The notes beneath the pieces are model-generated. The model ran no database searches. It had not been told where the DNA came from and saw only the letters and a list, made by a program, of their open reading frames with translations. Shown in pieces: positions 1 through 10,900 of a stretch of DNA of 64,000 nt. This stretch comes from a bacterium (GTDB taxonomy: Bacteria; Arandabacterota; Arandabacteria; Arandabacterales; Arandabacteraceae), in NCBI GenBank assembly GCA_029933125.1, contig JAOZOU010000003.1, forward strand, positions 124,001 to 188,000, in the 5' to 3' direction. Position 1 is the first letter of the stretch; every line of letters starts with the position of its first letter. Both the position numbers and the translations under genes were made by a program.

Positions 1-1
1 G

Positions 2-1090
2 AGAAACAGTGAAATGTATGCCCTCTTTGGTGACCCGGCTCTCACACTTGCCTACCCACGCTATGGGGTTTCGTTTGTGCAGGGGCTCCCTGACACGCTC
101 AAGCGCAAGGGTACATACAGCATTCAGGCGGTCATAACCTCATCCGGGCAGAGGGTGAATGACTTCGGCGGCGAAGCCGAGATTTTCGTTCGTGAAGCAG
201 AGGATACTTCCGGTTACATTGCTTGCGATGGCCACTTCTTCGACTACGAGCTGCCTGGAGAGGAAATCTTTAGAGGCCAAACTCGTGCCATCGGAGGTGA
301 GATGGGATTCCGCTTCCTTGTCTCTTCGCCGGCACGCCGTGGACCGGGGGCGACTGTGAGATGTTTCGTCACAGATGGCAAGCGTTCTGCGCTTGGGCTC
401 ATAGATAGTCTCACAATAGCCGGGGATGCAGAGCTCAGCGATGAACAAGGCCCTGAGATTGAACTCGTTCTTGATGGTCGCACCATTTCTTCTGGTGATA
501 CATTGCTTTCAGGAAAAAGCGTTGAGATCCACTTATCTGATAGTAGCGGGATTGCTATCAAGAGTCTTTCACAGATTTATCCGATTTCGGTTGCATTCGA
601 TGATGCTGAGAGAGTGAATCTTGCTGATAGTGCCTTTGCGCTTGGCGGCGACTTCACTACGTGGGTTGCCAGTTTTATTGTTCCGCCGCTTAGCCCCGGG
701 TTGCACAAGCTTAGTGTATCGGCTTTTGACAATCTGAGTAATCCTACAACAAGGAACTACGAGATTTTTGTTGGCGAAACCGCCTCTAAGCCTTCTAATT
801 TAGTATATGTGTTTCCCAATCCAGCACGGGATTTCTGCAATTTCATCTGGGAGTACGATACTAACGACGAAGTAGAGATAGAGGTAACAATTATGACGAT
901 TTCAGGTAGGAAGATCTGGACGGGTAAAACAAGTGGCTTCGGTCCCTACCTTGAGTTGGTCTGGGATTGTAATGATAGCGAGGGAGATCGTGTATCAAAT
1001 GGAACTTACGTAGCCTTGGTTAAGGCAAGGTCTTTGGACGGTAGAGGAATAAGGACAACTGATAAACTTGTTGTTACGGTTATGAAGTAG
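2..1090 (+). CDS. C-terminal part of a gingipain/PorU-like C25 peptidase (5' truncated)
   Basis: The frame is open through the window edge (an R-N-S-E run precedes the first Met at 14), so this is the 3' part of a longer gene. The visible protein begins with YALFGDPALTL, the typical end of the peptidase C25 catalytic domain (gingipains and the PorU sortase of type IX secretion). An Ig-like stretch follows, and then a FlgD-like tail starting at VYVFPNPARDF (about visible residue 270) that ends in a beta strand and LVVTVMK. Catalytic His and Cys lie outside the window, so activity cannot be judged. The PorV-like gene begins 11 bases downstream, the partnership expected for a cell-surface sortase. 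It could instead be a secreted cargo protease. Confidence 0.7.
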   Translation, partial: RNSEMYALFGDPALTLAYPRYGVSFVQGLPDTLKRKGTYSIQAVITSSGQRVNDFGGEAEIFVREAEDTSGYIACDGHFFDYELPGEEIFRGQTRAIGGEMGFRFLVSSPARRGPGATVRCFVTDGKRSALGLIDSLTIAGDAELSDEQGPEIELVLDGRTISSGDTLLSGKSVEIHLSDSSGIAIKSLSQIYPISVAFDDAERVNLADSAFALGGDFTTWVASFIVPPLSPGLHKLSVSAFDNLSNPTTRNYEIFVGETASKPSNLVYVFPNPARDFCNFIWEYDTNDEVEIEVTIMTISGRKIWTGKTSGFGPYLELVWDCNDSEGDRVSNGTYVALVKARSLDGRGIRTTDKLVVTVMK

Positions 1091-1101
1091 GGGGGTTAAG
1101 T

Positions 1102-2106
1102 ATGTTACGAAGTTCACTGATTATCGGATGCCTTCTGATCTTGGTTAGTTTTTCTCAGGCACTTGCTGTCGGCGAGGCAGCTGCACCTTCCCTTATCATT
1201 TCACCATCAGCGCGTGCCTGGGGGCTGGGGCAGTCATATGTTGCTGTCGCAGATGATGCTACGGCAATCTACTGGAATCCAGGTGGTATGGCTTTCCTTA
1301 AGGGGGTAAACATATCGCTCACCCACAGTCAGCTTATACCGATGTTGGCGAGTGATGTTTACTTTGAATCAGCAAATGTTACCTGGTCTGTACCAAGAAT
1401 CGGTACCTTTGGCTTTACGGCAATCTATCTCACCTATGGCAAGTGGTGGGAAACGACTCCAGCGGGGGAGCAGGTTGAGGAGCATACGAGCTATGAGTTT
1501 GCTCTCGGAGGTTATTATGCTTTCCGCCTTAGTCAGAGGACGGCCTTTGGTCTGGGGCTTAAGGTCTCGCGTGTCTATCTTGCTCCAGCAACTGAGGCTA
1601 CGGGTTTTGTCGAGGGAGCAGGGTGGAGCTTTGCTGCAGACTTTGGACTCCTTGGCAAGATTGGTGATCGTTTCTCCTATGGTGTTGCCCTTCAAAACCT
1701 TGGTCCTGATATGAGTTTCGTCAGTAAGGACGAATCTGCACCTTTGCCTAGAACCCTAAGGGGTGGGATTGCCTTCAAACCCTTTGTTGGAGAAACGTAT
1801 TCAACCCTCGTTTCGATTGAGGCGACCAAGGCACTAATTGGCCTTGATGAGATCTTCACCAAGGGGAAATTTAGCGAGATGAGTCGTGATGCAACTCTCA
1901 ACGGAGGAGTAGAGCTCACTGTTGCTAATTTTGTCTCGCCTAGGGTTGGATACATCTACGATCATGATGGCAAGATAGAAGGCTTTACATTTGGTTTCGG
2001 AGTACATGTGCCAGTTGGGGGTGGCCTCGATTTTGACTATGCCAGCGTACCCAAGGCTGAGGATCTTGGAAGGGAAAATAAGTTCTCGCTGAGCTACTCA
2101 ATGTAA
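1102..2106 (+). CDS. porV: PorV/UPF0164-like outer-membrane protein
   Basis: The 334-residue protein has a cleavable signal peptide (about residues 1-22, ending SQALA). The family signature is SARAWGLGQSYVAV followed by DDATAIYWNPGG, as in PorV/LptO of the FadL-like beta-barrel superfamily. Alternating amphipathic strands continue to the end. In Bacteroidota, PorV shuttles type IX cargo from the translocon to the PorU sortase on the outer surface. Its position directly after a C25/PorU-like gene and before a protease with a sorting-type tail supports the same role here. A GGGGGG ribosome site lies just upstream of the ATG. Other FadL-like families (PorQ, generic UPF0164) share the motif, so the exact name is less sure than the family. 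Confidence 0.75.
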   Translation: MLRSSLIIGCLLILVSFSQALAVGEAAAPSLIISPSARAWGLGQSYVAVADDATAIYWNPGGMAFLKGVNISLTHSQLIPMLASDVYFESANVTWSVPRIGTFGFTAIYLTYGKWWETTPAGEQVEEHTSYEFALGGYYAFRLSQRTAFGLGLKVSRVYLAPATEATGFVEGAGWSFAADFGLLGKIGDRFSYGVALQNLGPDMSFVSKDESAPLPRTLRGGIAFKPFVGETYSTLVSIEATKALIGLDEIFTKGKFSEMSRDATLNGGVELTVANFVSPRVGYIYDHDGKIEGFTFGFGVHVPVGGGLDFDYASVPKAEDLGRENKFSLSYSM

Positions 2107-2135
2107 AGATCGTGCTAATTGGAAGGGGCTTTGTT

Positions 2136-5100
2136 GTGAAAATCAGGAGTTTTGCTTTAGCAATTCTTGCGATTGGCTTCAACCTTGTTCTTGTAAGCAT
2201 TGGCTTTGGCGGTAACATCTATCAGGTTAGGAAGGCATCCCTTGAGGAGCACAAAGACCTCCTTGGTTTGAGGTATGATCGCTGGATAAATGCTCCCGTA
2301 AAGGATATGCCCTCGAGGAGGCATCTTCTGAGAGCGAGAGCTCACAAAGGTCCTCAAATGTTGGCTCTTGCTGCTCCTGAAACCATTCGGGTCTGTGCTA
2401 TCAGAGTGGAGTTTGCAAGTGTTCCAGATCCATCGAAGATAAGTGGAAACGGCGGAAGATTTGACCTTAGCGACAAAAGGCATGAGATTCCCATAGATCC
2501 CCCTCCCCATGATCGCAAGTACTTTTCCAAGCACATGGAGGCACTTGCGCTCTACTATAAGGCAATGTCTTATGGGCATCTAGTAATAAAGTCGGAGGTA
2601 TTCCCGCTTGAAAACGACAGTGCCTATGTGCTTCCCAATGTTGGCGATTACAATCCTGGTGGCGGTATCTCAACATGGACACTCGATGGCCTCGAGCTAT
2701 TCTTCAAAGATGCCATTACTGTTGCAGATCGGGACCCTGATCTTGATTTCAGAAACTATGATGCCGTAATGGTTTTCCATGCGGGCTCTGATTGGCAGAA
2801 CGACATTCGTCGGGATAGCCCCTATGACTTGCCTTCCTTCTTCATAACGCTTTCAGACAGTGTTGCTGTCGAGGACAGTTCCTACTTCATAGTTGATGGT
2901 GGAGTTGTTCCCGAAACCTCTTCTCAGGACGGCTTCTATAACGGACTAAATGGCGTCGTGGCTCATGAGTTTGGTCATCAGCTTGGCCTTCCTGATCTGT
3001 ATGATACCCAAACGGGTATTAGCATAGTTGGCTATTGGGATCTTATGGACTTCGGCTCAGGTGTTGGGGTCGTATTGCAGGATACCACAACTGATGAAGC
3101 TTACTTTGTAAGTGGCGTAGTGCCGGCGTCGCTTTCGGCATGGAGCAAGATGCAGCTAGGATGGGTGGTACCCGACACAGCCTTCAGCGGGACATATTCG
3201 CTTGATGCTATTGAATTGCAGCAGGGCTACCCGGCTTATGAGGTTACTCTCGTACCTCTTAGCTCACGCGAATATTATCTCATAGAGAATAGGCAGCGTG
3301 ACCTTGATGGAGATGGAACTGGTTATCTCTGGAGCGATCCTAGCGAAGATTCGACCGGGGTAATCTTAGGTCCAGTCAATGCTGATCGCCATTTCAACTA
3401 TGAATACGATTTTGCTCTTCCCGGCAGCGGCCTGCTTATCTGGCATGTGGATGGGCCATGGACTGATTTTCTCATGCGGTATGACATCGTTAATGCTTTC
3501 CCTGAGCGCAGAGGTGTAACTCTTGTAGAGGCTGATGGCATACCCGATCTAGGTGACTTTAATTCCTTCTATTACCTTGGGGGACCTGATGATCCCTTCA
3601 GGCGTGGAAACAACGATCGTCTTGCTGATGATACCTATCCCAATAGCCGAACGAAGAGCGGTTGCCACAGCCATGTAGTCATAGACGAGATAAGCGATTC
3701 AGGGTTGCACATGTCGTTCAGGGTAGCCCATGCTTATGGTGTAGAGGGCTTCAGTGTTGCCTTAGGTGATACAATGCGATTTGGTGTCCCATCTCTCATT
3801 GTCAAGGATGTGGATGGTGACCGCAGGGATGAGATCTATGCTAGCCTTAAGCGCGCTGTCTGGAATGATACGCTTGGGACGGTGATGTGGAAGCGTTCAG
3901 AAATCTATGCATATGAGATTGAGGATGGCATGGTAGGTTCAATTGGTGTCTGGCCTCATCGCCTTAAGGGATCACATCCGACTGAGATTACTGCACTTGA
4001 CTTCGATGGTGATGGAAAAGATGAGATCATTGTCGGGGATGAGACAGGCAATCTCTATGGATTTCTTGCCGATGGGAAGCCTCTCTTTGAGACGAGTGAT
4101 TCATTGGGCGCTTTTGACAATGTTGAGGGTGGTATCAATGGTGTGCCTGTCGGTGCCGACATAAATCTCGATGGTAGGGATGAAATTCTCGTTGGAACAA
4201 ACAATGGCTTGCGCATCTACAGCAGTACTCTGGTTGAACCTGAGAATCTTGTTCCCGACGGTGAACACCAGATAAGTCAGCCAGTTATGGTTGGTTCACG
4301 CCTTGGTCGGCATGTTGTGGCATACAGTCCCGGCAAGATCTTGGTCTGGGAAGCTGACACGCTTGCAACTTCCCCAGTGCTCACTGAGATCAATAGCATA
4401 CCTCTGGGATGCGAAGAGGACCCGGGGGATGTCTGGATGGGAGTTTGCGATATTGACCGTGACAGCCTGGGAACACCCGAAGTGGTTGTAGCTGCTGCAT
4501 CGGGATTTCTCTGGGCAGTTCATCTTGATGGGGGTGAGCTCCCTGGCTGGGGAAGAGCCTATGGTGATAGCATAAAGGCTCCTCCTGCATTTGCAGATAT
4601 CGATGGGGACGGCTATCTTGAGATCATCCTCGCTGGCAAGGATTTCAAGTCTTGGGCAGTCCTACGGAGTGGAGCCATCGCTCGGGGATGGCCGCAGTCG
4701 TCGCAAGGATGTGGATTTCCTGTCTGGAGTGAGATCTTCTACCCAGCTGATTTCACCATTCCTGTAGCCTCACCTGTTGTTGGGGACATTGATGGTGACG
4801 ATGAACTTGAGATCCTGCAGGGATCGCTTTTCGAATGCATCGTCGGGTGGAATGGTAATGGCGATGGCCTCAGAGGTTTCCCATTAGGTCTGGGTGGAGG
4901 GTGTTCCGCTCTCGCACTCGGAGATCTCTACGGAGATGGTAGGATTGAGATGGTTGCGGGTGGCGGTGATGGCTTTCTTTATGCTTTCGTCCATCCTCAA
5001 AGCGACATCCTTGAGAATCCAGCCCTTTTACCCTGGCGAACCTCTTATGGCTGGCCGAACCGCAATGCCAGTTACCCGTCTGAGCTTATGCCTCAGCCAG

Positions 5101-5438
5101 TTGCTTCGCAGGAAAACCTACTTGTTAAGGGTAGCTTCCATGGATTTCCCAATCCAGCAGGGCGCAAGTACCATTCTACTGGTGAGAATCGCGTCAGCTT
5201 TGTCTTCGAAACAGATACAGGTGGCTTGGCAACGCTTGAGATTTTCGACATCACTGGAAAGCTTGTCAAACGTCGAACTTATGATGTATCAGGTCTTGGT
5301 CCGAAGGTTGAACTTCCCCCCGATGGCCAGGGCATTGATATTGGCGATCTGGGCAACGGACTTTATCTTTGCCGATTGCATCTTGAAAAGGACGGCAAAG
5401 AGCAGATTGATAAGTTCAAGCTGGCTGTCAAGAGGTAG
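2136..5438 (+). CDS. Secreted M6-family metalloprotease with FG-GAP repeats and sorting-type C-terminal tail
   Basis: About 1,100 residues. GTG at 2136 is chosen over GTG at 2112 because GGAAGGGG (2121-2128) sits 7 bases before it, and the resulting N-terminus (MKIRSF then a hydrophobic run) is a normal signal peptide. The zinc site HEFGHQLGLPDLYD is at about residues 277-290, as in immune inhibitor A-like M6 proteases. About seven D-x-D-x-D-G style FG-GAP/VCBS repeats follow (roughly residues 545-960) and would form a beta-propeller. The tail begins GFPNPAG, continues LEIFDITGKLVKR and ends with NGLYLCRL and a basic KLAVKR, resembling type IX type-A sorting domains. It is probably a surface-attached or secreted protease and a likely cargo of the neighbouring PorU/PorV-like proteins. 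Confidence 0.8.
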   Translation: MKIRSFALAILAIGFNLVLVSIGFGGNIYQVRKASLEEHKDLLGLRYDRWINAPVKDMPSRRHLLRARAHKGPQMLALAAPETIRVCAIRVEFASVPDPSKISGNGGRFDLSDKRHEIPIDPPPHDRKYFSKHMEALALYYKAMSYGHLVIKSEVFPLENDSAYVLPNVGDYNPGGGISTWTLDGLELFFKDAITVADRDPDLDFRNYDAVMVFHAGSDWQNDIRRDSPYDLPSFFITLSDSVAVEDSSYFIVDGGVVPETSSQDGFYNGLNGVVAHEFGHQLGLPDLYDTQTGISIVGYWDLMDFGSGVGVVLQDTTTDEAYFVSGVVPASLSAWSKMQLGWVVPDTAFSGTYSLDAIELQQGYPAYEVTLVPLSSREYYLIENRQRDLDGDGTGYLWSDPSEDSTGVILGPVNADRHFNYEYDFALPGSGLLIWHVDGPWTDFLMRYDIVNAFPERRGVTLVEADGIPDLGDFNSFYYLGGPDDPFRRGNNDRLADDTYPNSRTKSGCHSHVVIDEISDSGLHMSFRVAHAYGVEGFSVALGDTMRFGVPSLIVKDVDGDRRDEIYASLKRAVWNDTLGTVMWKRSEIYAYEIEDGMVGSIGVWPHRLKGSHPTEITALDFDGDGKDEIIVGDETGNLYGFLADGKPLFETSDSLGAFDNVEGGINGVPVGADINLDGRDEILVGTNNGLRIYSSTLVEPENLVPDGEHQISQPVMVGSRLGRHVVAYSPGKILVWEADTLATSPVLTEINSIPLGCEEDPGDVWMGVCDIDRDSLGTPEVVVAAASGFLWAVHLDGGELPGWGRAYGDSIKAPPAFADIDGDGYLEIILAGKDFKSWAVLRSGAIARGWPQSSQGCGFPVWSEIFYPADFTIPVASPVVGDIDGDDELEILQGSLFECIVGWNGNGDGLRGFPLGLGGGCSALALGDLYGDGRIEMVAGGGDGFLYAFVHPQSDILENPALLPWRTSYGWPNRNASYPSELMPQPVASQENLLVKGSFHGFPNPAGRKYHSTGENRVSFVFETDTGGLATLEIFDITGKLVKRRTYDVSGLGPKVELPPDGQGIDIGDLGNGLYLCRLHLEKDGKEQIDKFKLAVKR

Positions 5439-5446
5439 GTGAGAGG

Positions 5447-6355
5447 ATGCTTCATTATAGGTTTTGGGTGTGTCTTCTTGGTATGCTTCTTGTGGCAAGC
5501 TGCGTGCATGCCACAGATCAAATCGAGTTTCAAGCCAGAGCAAGGCTTATGATTGCCAGACTCGGAGACGAAGAGGTGGGTGGTGGACAGGTGATAGGGC
5601 AAGCTTCACCGCGTGAAGACAAATCAGCCGCAAAGGCGATGCTGCTTTCGGCAATCCTCCCTGGGCTTGGACAGATATATGCAGGTGGTCGCAGAGGCAT
5701 TGTAAGTGGTGCAGCAATGGCTACGGCTGACATCTTCTCCATGTGGCGCTATCTCGTGAACGATGGTCGAGGTGATGACACCAGAAGAGAATATGAAGCA
5801 TGGGCAGCGTCACATTACAGTGTTGAACGCTTTAAACATTATGTAAGGGATACTGTGGTTGTCAAGAGCGGATATAAGAAGTTCGGACGTTGCACAAATG
5901 GATCCCATTATGACAGTTCTGCATGCTGGGATTCGATTGCAGTTGTCTTCCCCCTGGCTGAGGAGCGATCAGGTGCCTTCTATGATCAGATCGGGATGGA
6001 CGAAATGTTTGTCTTTGGATGGGATGACTGGGATCCTTATGAGATCGATAGCCATGAGGATCTCTGGACAGATTGGACTCCTGCTAAGGGCCTTCCAGAT
6101 GGTTTGCCATCATCATCTCCCAACAGAGACCATTATAATCATCTTCGAAGCCGAGCTGATGACTTCTACGCAAGAGCTGATCGCTATGCATGGATTATGG
6201 TTATAGGAAGGGTTGTGAGCATGATAGACGCTGCCATACTCGTGAAAATCAAGAACCAGGAGATGGCAGGCTGGGGAGGCAATCCCCATCTGGTATTTTG
6301 CCCTACCTTTGGGTCAAATCCAGGTTTCAAGGTTAGCCTTAAGATGAGGTTTTAG
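5447..6355 (+). CDS. DUF5683-like protein with signal peptide
   Basis: 302 residues. A signal peptide or anchor covers about residues 1-22. The recognisable part is AKAMLLSAILPGLGQIYAGG, a stretch typical of DUF5683-type membrane proteins, followed by another hydrophobic segment. A C-terminal helix (IGRVVSMIDAAILVKIK) matches the equivalent helix of the next gene product. The middle of the protein is specific to this gene, rich in Trp, Asp and Tyr and probably periplasmic. No enzymatic motif is visible. It starts 8 bases after the M6 protease gene and is followed 1 base later by its paralogue, so it belongs to the surface-protein array; its role is unknown. Confidence 0.65.
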   Translation: MLHYRFWVCLLGMLLVASCVHATDQIEFQARARLMIARLGDEEVGGGQVIGQASPREDKSAAKAMLLSAILPGLGQIYAGGRRGIVSGAAMATADIFSMWRYLVNDGRGDDTRREYEAWAASHYSVERFKHYVRDTVVVKSGYKKFGRCTNGSHYDSSACWDSIAVVFPLAEERSGAFYDQIGMDEMFVFGWDDWDPYEIDSHEDLWTDWTPAKGLPDGLPSSSPNRDHYNHLRSRADDFYARADRYAWIMVIGRVVSMIDAAILVKIKNQEMAGWGGNPHLVFCPTFGSNPGFKVSLKMRF

Positions 6356-6356
6356 A

Positions 6357-7022
6357 ATGAAAAGAATATTGTTAGCAGTGGTGGTTATTGTTGTCATGTC
6401 AAGTGGATCCCTGGCTGGAGGGCAGAAGAGCCTTAGCAAAGCAATGTTACTTTCTCTGGCGATGCCAGGCGCTGGTGAGCTCTACTTGGGCTATGGAGGT
6501 AGGGCGAAGGCGATGTTGGCATCGGAGGCTGCTGTTTGGTGTGCATTCGCTGGCTTCAGAATACAAGGTAACATGCGTAAGGAGAGATACAAGGAGCTTG
6601 CAAAGCTCTTTGCCGGCGTTGAGGGTAGCAGAGATGATGATTACTACAGGTTGCTTAGCCTTTATATCTCGAGTGAAGACTATAATATCGATGTGATGCG
6701 TGAGGCACGTCAAAGATATCCAAATGACCGGGCGAAACAGCTCGAGTATTTCGAAGCCAATGGTTACTTCGGCGATGATTCCTGGCAGTGGGACAGTCTT
6801 GCTCATATGGACGAATTCGAGATGACGAGGACGCGGAGCCGCGAGGCATACAGGAGAGCTGTGCTTACAACGGGTTTTACTGTACTCAATCGTGTGGTGA
6901 GCGTGCTCGATGTGTATCTCAGTTTCAAGCTTGACAGGGGCCAGGATAACAGGGGTATAAGTCTTAACTTCAGACAAGTCTCACCGAATAGGTTCACATG
7001 TTACTTGTCTAAGTCCTTCTAG
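6357..7022 (+). CDS. DUF5683-like protein, paralogue of the preceding gene
   Basis: 221 residues, with a signal peptide or first membrane helix at residues 1-20. KAMLLSLAMPGAGELYLGY aligns with the LPGLGQIY stretch of the upstream protein, and the C-terminal LNRVVSVLDVYLSFKL matches its final helix, so the two probably arose by duplication. The central 100 residues are charged and helical. The ATG starts one base after the upstream stop and the NHL gene starts immediately after this stop, so the genes are almost certainly cotranscribed. Function is unknown; association with envelope assembly is inferred from context only. Confidence 0.6.
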   Translation: MKRILLAVVVIVVMSSGSLAGGQKSLSKAMLLSLAMPGAGELYLGYGGRAKAMLASEAAVWCAFAGFRIQGNMRKERYKELAKLFAGVEGSRDDDYYRLLSLYISSEDYNIDVMREARQRYPNDRAKQLEYFEANGYFGDDSWQWDSLAHMDEFEMTRTRSREAYRRAVLTTGFTVLNRVVSVLDVYLSFKLDRGQDNRGISLNFRQVSPNRFTCYLSKSF

Positions 7023-7913
7023 ATGAGAAATTGGCGGGCATGGCTTTGGCTATTCTTGGCCAATCTTATGATAGTTGCCTGGGAGGTGGAGGCAACTCAA
7101 GGTGGAGAGCTTGCCATAAGCCATGTCACCTCGATCAGGTGCCTTGAATCTGACAGCACAACATCGTTCTTGCCAGGCGGTCTGGCTTTTGGACCCGATG
7201 GGCGATTCGCAATTGTTGATGCTACAAATTCCCGCATAAAGATTCTTGATCCATTCCTAGGGAATCTCATTCTTGAAATATCATGCCCAAGTGACTTGAA
7301 GGGATGTAGCTTTGTCGATGTCGCTATGGATGTATCAGGGATATATGTTTCTGAAAGCACTCAGGGCAAGGTCCTTCGTTTCGATGATCTCGGAAATCTG
7401 AGGAATCTTTATGACGTCGGTGAGGGGATAGCAGGAATAGCCCTCGGCAAGGGCGGTCGTATATATGCTGTGTCAAGCCATGATGGTCTCTTGAGGGAAT
7501 TCCCAATAGATAGCCCCGGTGACTTCATGGATCTCGTCATCGAGGATAGGGAGTGCTATCCAGTAGACTGCGCAGTAATGCCCTCGGGCGAGCTGGGTAT
7601 AACCGATGCGAGATGGGGAAGCGTCATCCTGGTAAAACCTCTTGGCGCCCAGGCAGGTCGGCTTGGAGATAACCATCTTGAGATTCCATGTGGAATCGCT
7701 ATCTATGATGAGAAGTACATCTTTGTTTGCGATTCTCAGCAAGGTGAGATAGCCGTTTTCGATGAGGCTGGTAATCTCTTACAGGTCTTTGGGAGGGACT
7801 ACCTCACTGCTCCGACTTTCGTTGCATGTCGTGATGATGGCTTGATTTGTGTGGCAGATTCCGAGAAGATGGCTGTAGAGGTCTTCAAGGCTTATGAGGT
7901 TACATCTGAGTAA
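7023..7913 (+). CDS. Secreted NHL-repeat beta-propeller protein
   Basis: 296 residues with an N-terminal signal peptide (about residues 1-24, ending EVEA). The remainder consists of repeated blades with the NHL pattern: GLAFGPDGRFAIVDATNSRI near residue 55, followed by IYVSESTQGKVLRFD, LGITDARWGSVILV, IFVCDSQQGEIAVFD and ICVADSEKMAVEVF. Together these suggest a six-bladed propeller. NHL propellers usually bind proteins or glycans, and no catalytic site is evident. The start follows directly on the previous stop, and the last 20 bases overlap the next gene in another frame, implying translational coupling with the large outer-membrane protein. Confidence 0.7.
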   Translation: MRNWRAWLWLFLANLMIVAWEVEATQGGELAISHVTSIRCLESDSTTSFLPGGLAFGPDGRFAIVDATNSRIKILDPFLGNLILEISCPSDLKGCSFVDVAMDVSGIYVSESTQGKVLRFDDLGNLRNLYDVGEGIAGIALGKGGRIYAVSSHDGLLREFPIDSPGDFMDLVIEDRECYPVDCAVMPSGELGITDARWGSVILVKPLGAQAGRLGDNHLEIPCGIAIYDEKYIFVCDSQQGEIAVFDEAGNLLQVFGRDYLTAPTFVACRDDGLICVADSEKMAVEVFKAYEVTSE

Positions 7914-10900
7914 AATCATCTTCACAATGCTGGCCTGTGGCTTGGTTGCAGGGGCGGCTGGGGCAGACGAGGTTGACCTTTCGCTCTGGAGAAGCTTCGA
8001 GCAAGAAACCGACAGTCCTCTTCACTACCTCTACCTTCACGACACGAGGCTCATTGAAGGCAGTGACAGTCTCTTTGTTAACGACAAGCTCATGGGGCGT
8101 GACAAGGACTATGTTCTCGACTATGCTGACGGCATCGTCTATTTCATTGAAGAAGTCCCGGCTAGCTACCGCGTAAGGGTTGTCTACAGGATTGCTCCCC
8201 CAGTATTGGTTTCTCGATATCGGCTGCGAAAGGTCGAGGAGCGTTACAATTCGCGACGCTTGCTCGTTGAGAAGCCTATGGTAGGACCTGGCGGTAGCAA
8301 CTCTTACGATATTCGAGCATCGGGTTCAAAATCGATTAAACTTGAAGCTGGCAGTTTGAGCGATATCCATGTGAGCCAAGCGCTCGATTTGAAGATCAGC
8401 GGTAAAGTTAGCGGCGTTGGCATAAAAGCGATTCTCTCGGATCGGGATATGGCGGCTGGAGATATGGGTTCGACGAGCCGTCTTAAGGATCTTGATCGCA
8501 TCTTCATAGAGGTAAGCGCACAAAATGCCATGGCGAGAGTTGGGGATCTTGAGCTGAAGGAATCGCCTGGAGAGCTTCTGACTATAAGAAGGCAGGGCAC
8601 GGGCTTTCTCTTCAAGGGGTTTTCAGGTTCAAAATACCTTGCTGCTTCAGGTGTCACAGCAAGAACAAAATCACGAACGGTTGTGATTGCTTTAAGGGAG
8701 GGTATTAGCGGACCTTATGCTATACCCCAGGCATCGGGCACATCAACTAGGATCTTGAACAACAGTGAGCAGGTTTTTCTTGATGGCAGGAAGCTCAAAA
8801 GGGGGCAGAAAGCCGACTACACGATTGACTATGACAAAGCTGAGATCTATCTCAATCCGAGGATTACGGTGAGGGATGGGTCAAGATTGACCTTAACATA
8901 TGATGTCGAAAACGAGGCTGACGATCAGCTCTATTACATCACATCAGGATCGGGATTGGGCAAGAGAGCAAAGGTCAACTTTACATATGTGGCTCAGGCA
9001 GGCAAGAAGCTCACCCAGGAACCTTCACTTGCCCTTCTGGGGTCAGGGATGACGGGGTGGAAGGATGGGGGAAGATTCGTTGGCATGGGGAAGGGTAGTT
9101 ACATAAAGGTTAGTACGGATACATGTAGCTATTATCTTTACGTCGGAGAGGGATCAGGCGATTACGATGTAGAGTTTACCGAGGTTGGGGAGGGCAAAGG
9201 GACGTACAGCTACGTCTATTCTGATATTTGGCAGAAGTATGTCTACGTTTTCACGGGTTTGGGATCATTCATTGATAGGATACCAGCAACAGATGGATAT
9301 AGGTCGAACATTTTCCATATGGGTGCATCCTTCGAGCCTGCTCAAGGGCTTAGGATTGAAACCGAACTTGCCCAGGCTAACAGTGGGGATAAGATCGTCG
9401 ATGAGGACGCGAAAGCTTCAGCGAGGCGAGCATATCGCGTCGTGCTCGAAGGTGAATCGCCTGGTCTTAGCTTGGGTCAACGCAATCTAGGGAGGGTTGG
9501 CGTTGGGTTCAGCCGCAGCGTTATTGGCTCCGGATATGACGGTTTGGATCGCCATCACCGTCCAGGCTTCTATGAAAAGTGGGCACAGCAGCAACCTCAA
9601 AGAAGCGAAGAGATGGACGAGATCAGTTTTTCCTATCACCTTGGAGAAGGGGTTTCTGCTCTTGCCACCCTCGGCAAGCTCAGGACTGACGAGGCTCTCT
9701 CGCAGAGAAAGGGGATAGATGCAGGGCTTGAAATATCACACTTTGCTGTCAAGGTCAAATCATCAAGGATAGAAGTTGAGGGGAAGGATTCTCCTTCGAG
9801 CTTTGCTTACGACCTTGTTGGAATAAGGATACCCATTGGAATCGGTGAGCTCGAGGGTGGGCGCTTGTACGATGCCAAAGTGCGCCCTGACAGTGTTTCA
9901 AACAGGAGATATGAATACTATGTAGGTTTTGGAAGAAGAGGTTCACTCCTTGAGATCGCTGGTCGCATATCTCATTCGAAACAGCAGAGGTCTTCTAGTC
10001 AGGCTTGGATGGATTATCTCGATGACTGGACGGCCAAGACTGATATCAAACTAGCTTTTTGGAAAAGAGCAAATCTCAAGGCGGGTATTGTCCACAGGAG
10101 ACTTGACTACGGTCCGTCAAGCGATCTTCCAGATACACGGATCACTGCTGCTGATGTCCATGTTGACATGCGCAATATGGGTCCCGTGGGAAGCCTCTCG
10201 CTGGACTATGAACTAACCCGCAGGCTCACATCCATCTATGCATGGGAGCTTGTCAAGCTCAATGGGGTTGGGGACTATGACAGTTTGGGGAATTATGTTC
10301 CAGGAGGAGGAACCTATGGTATCTTACGCAAGAACGTCGGAAGCGAGCCTGCGAATTATGCATCAATTGGTATGAATCTCGATGTTGGCAGGAGGGCAAA
10401 TCTGATACCAAAGCGCAATATATTTGCAACTACACGCATAAGGCTTGAAACTGAGAGCAGATCCAAGGTGATATGGGATTACGCCATTCCACTTGGTAGC
10501 CAGAGTGACGATATTCTGTCGGCGTCTGCTGATGTGCGCCAGGAGATTGTTTATCGTGGAAAGGGCAGATTTAGCATACGATTTGGTGGGCGCTATCTCT
10601 CGAGACTTAATCATCAATATATCGAACGTAGCGATGCAAAGCAAAAGCTGGAATTCTCATCAAAGATAATGGGAGGAGGCCCATTTGCTATACTTCTGAG
10701 CCTTGAGGCAAGGGTTGGCAAAACCCAATCGTTTTCCCAGCTTGAATCGCGGATATCAAAGTCTGAGAGGCGTGAGTCAATGGCTTGCATTGGTCTCGAG
10801 CGACGTCTGGGTTCATCCTTGAGAGCTCTTCTTGATCTTGAGTTATCAGATGAGAAGCGGCAAAATCCTGACTCATATTTTCTGAGAGCAACAGTTAAGC

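Noticed and set aside
4894-5442. 182-codon + frame inside the M6 protease
   Set aside because: Alternative frame of the FG-GAP and tail region; the main frame has the repeats and tail motifs.
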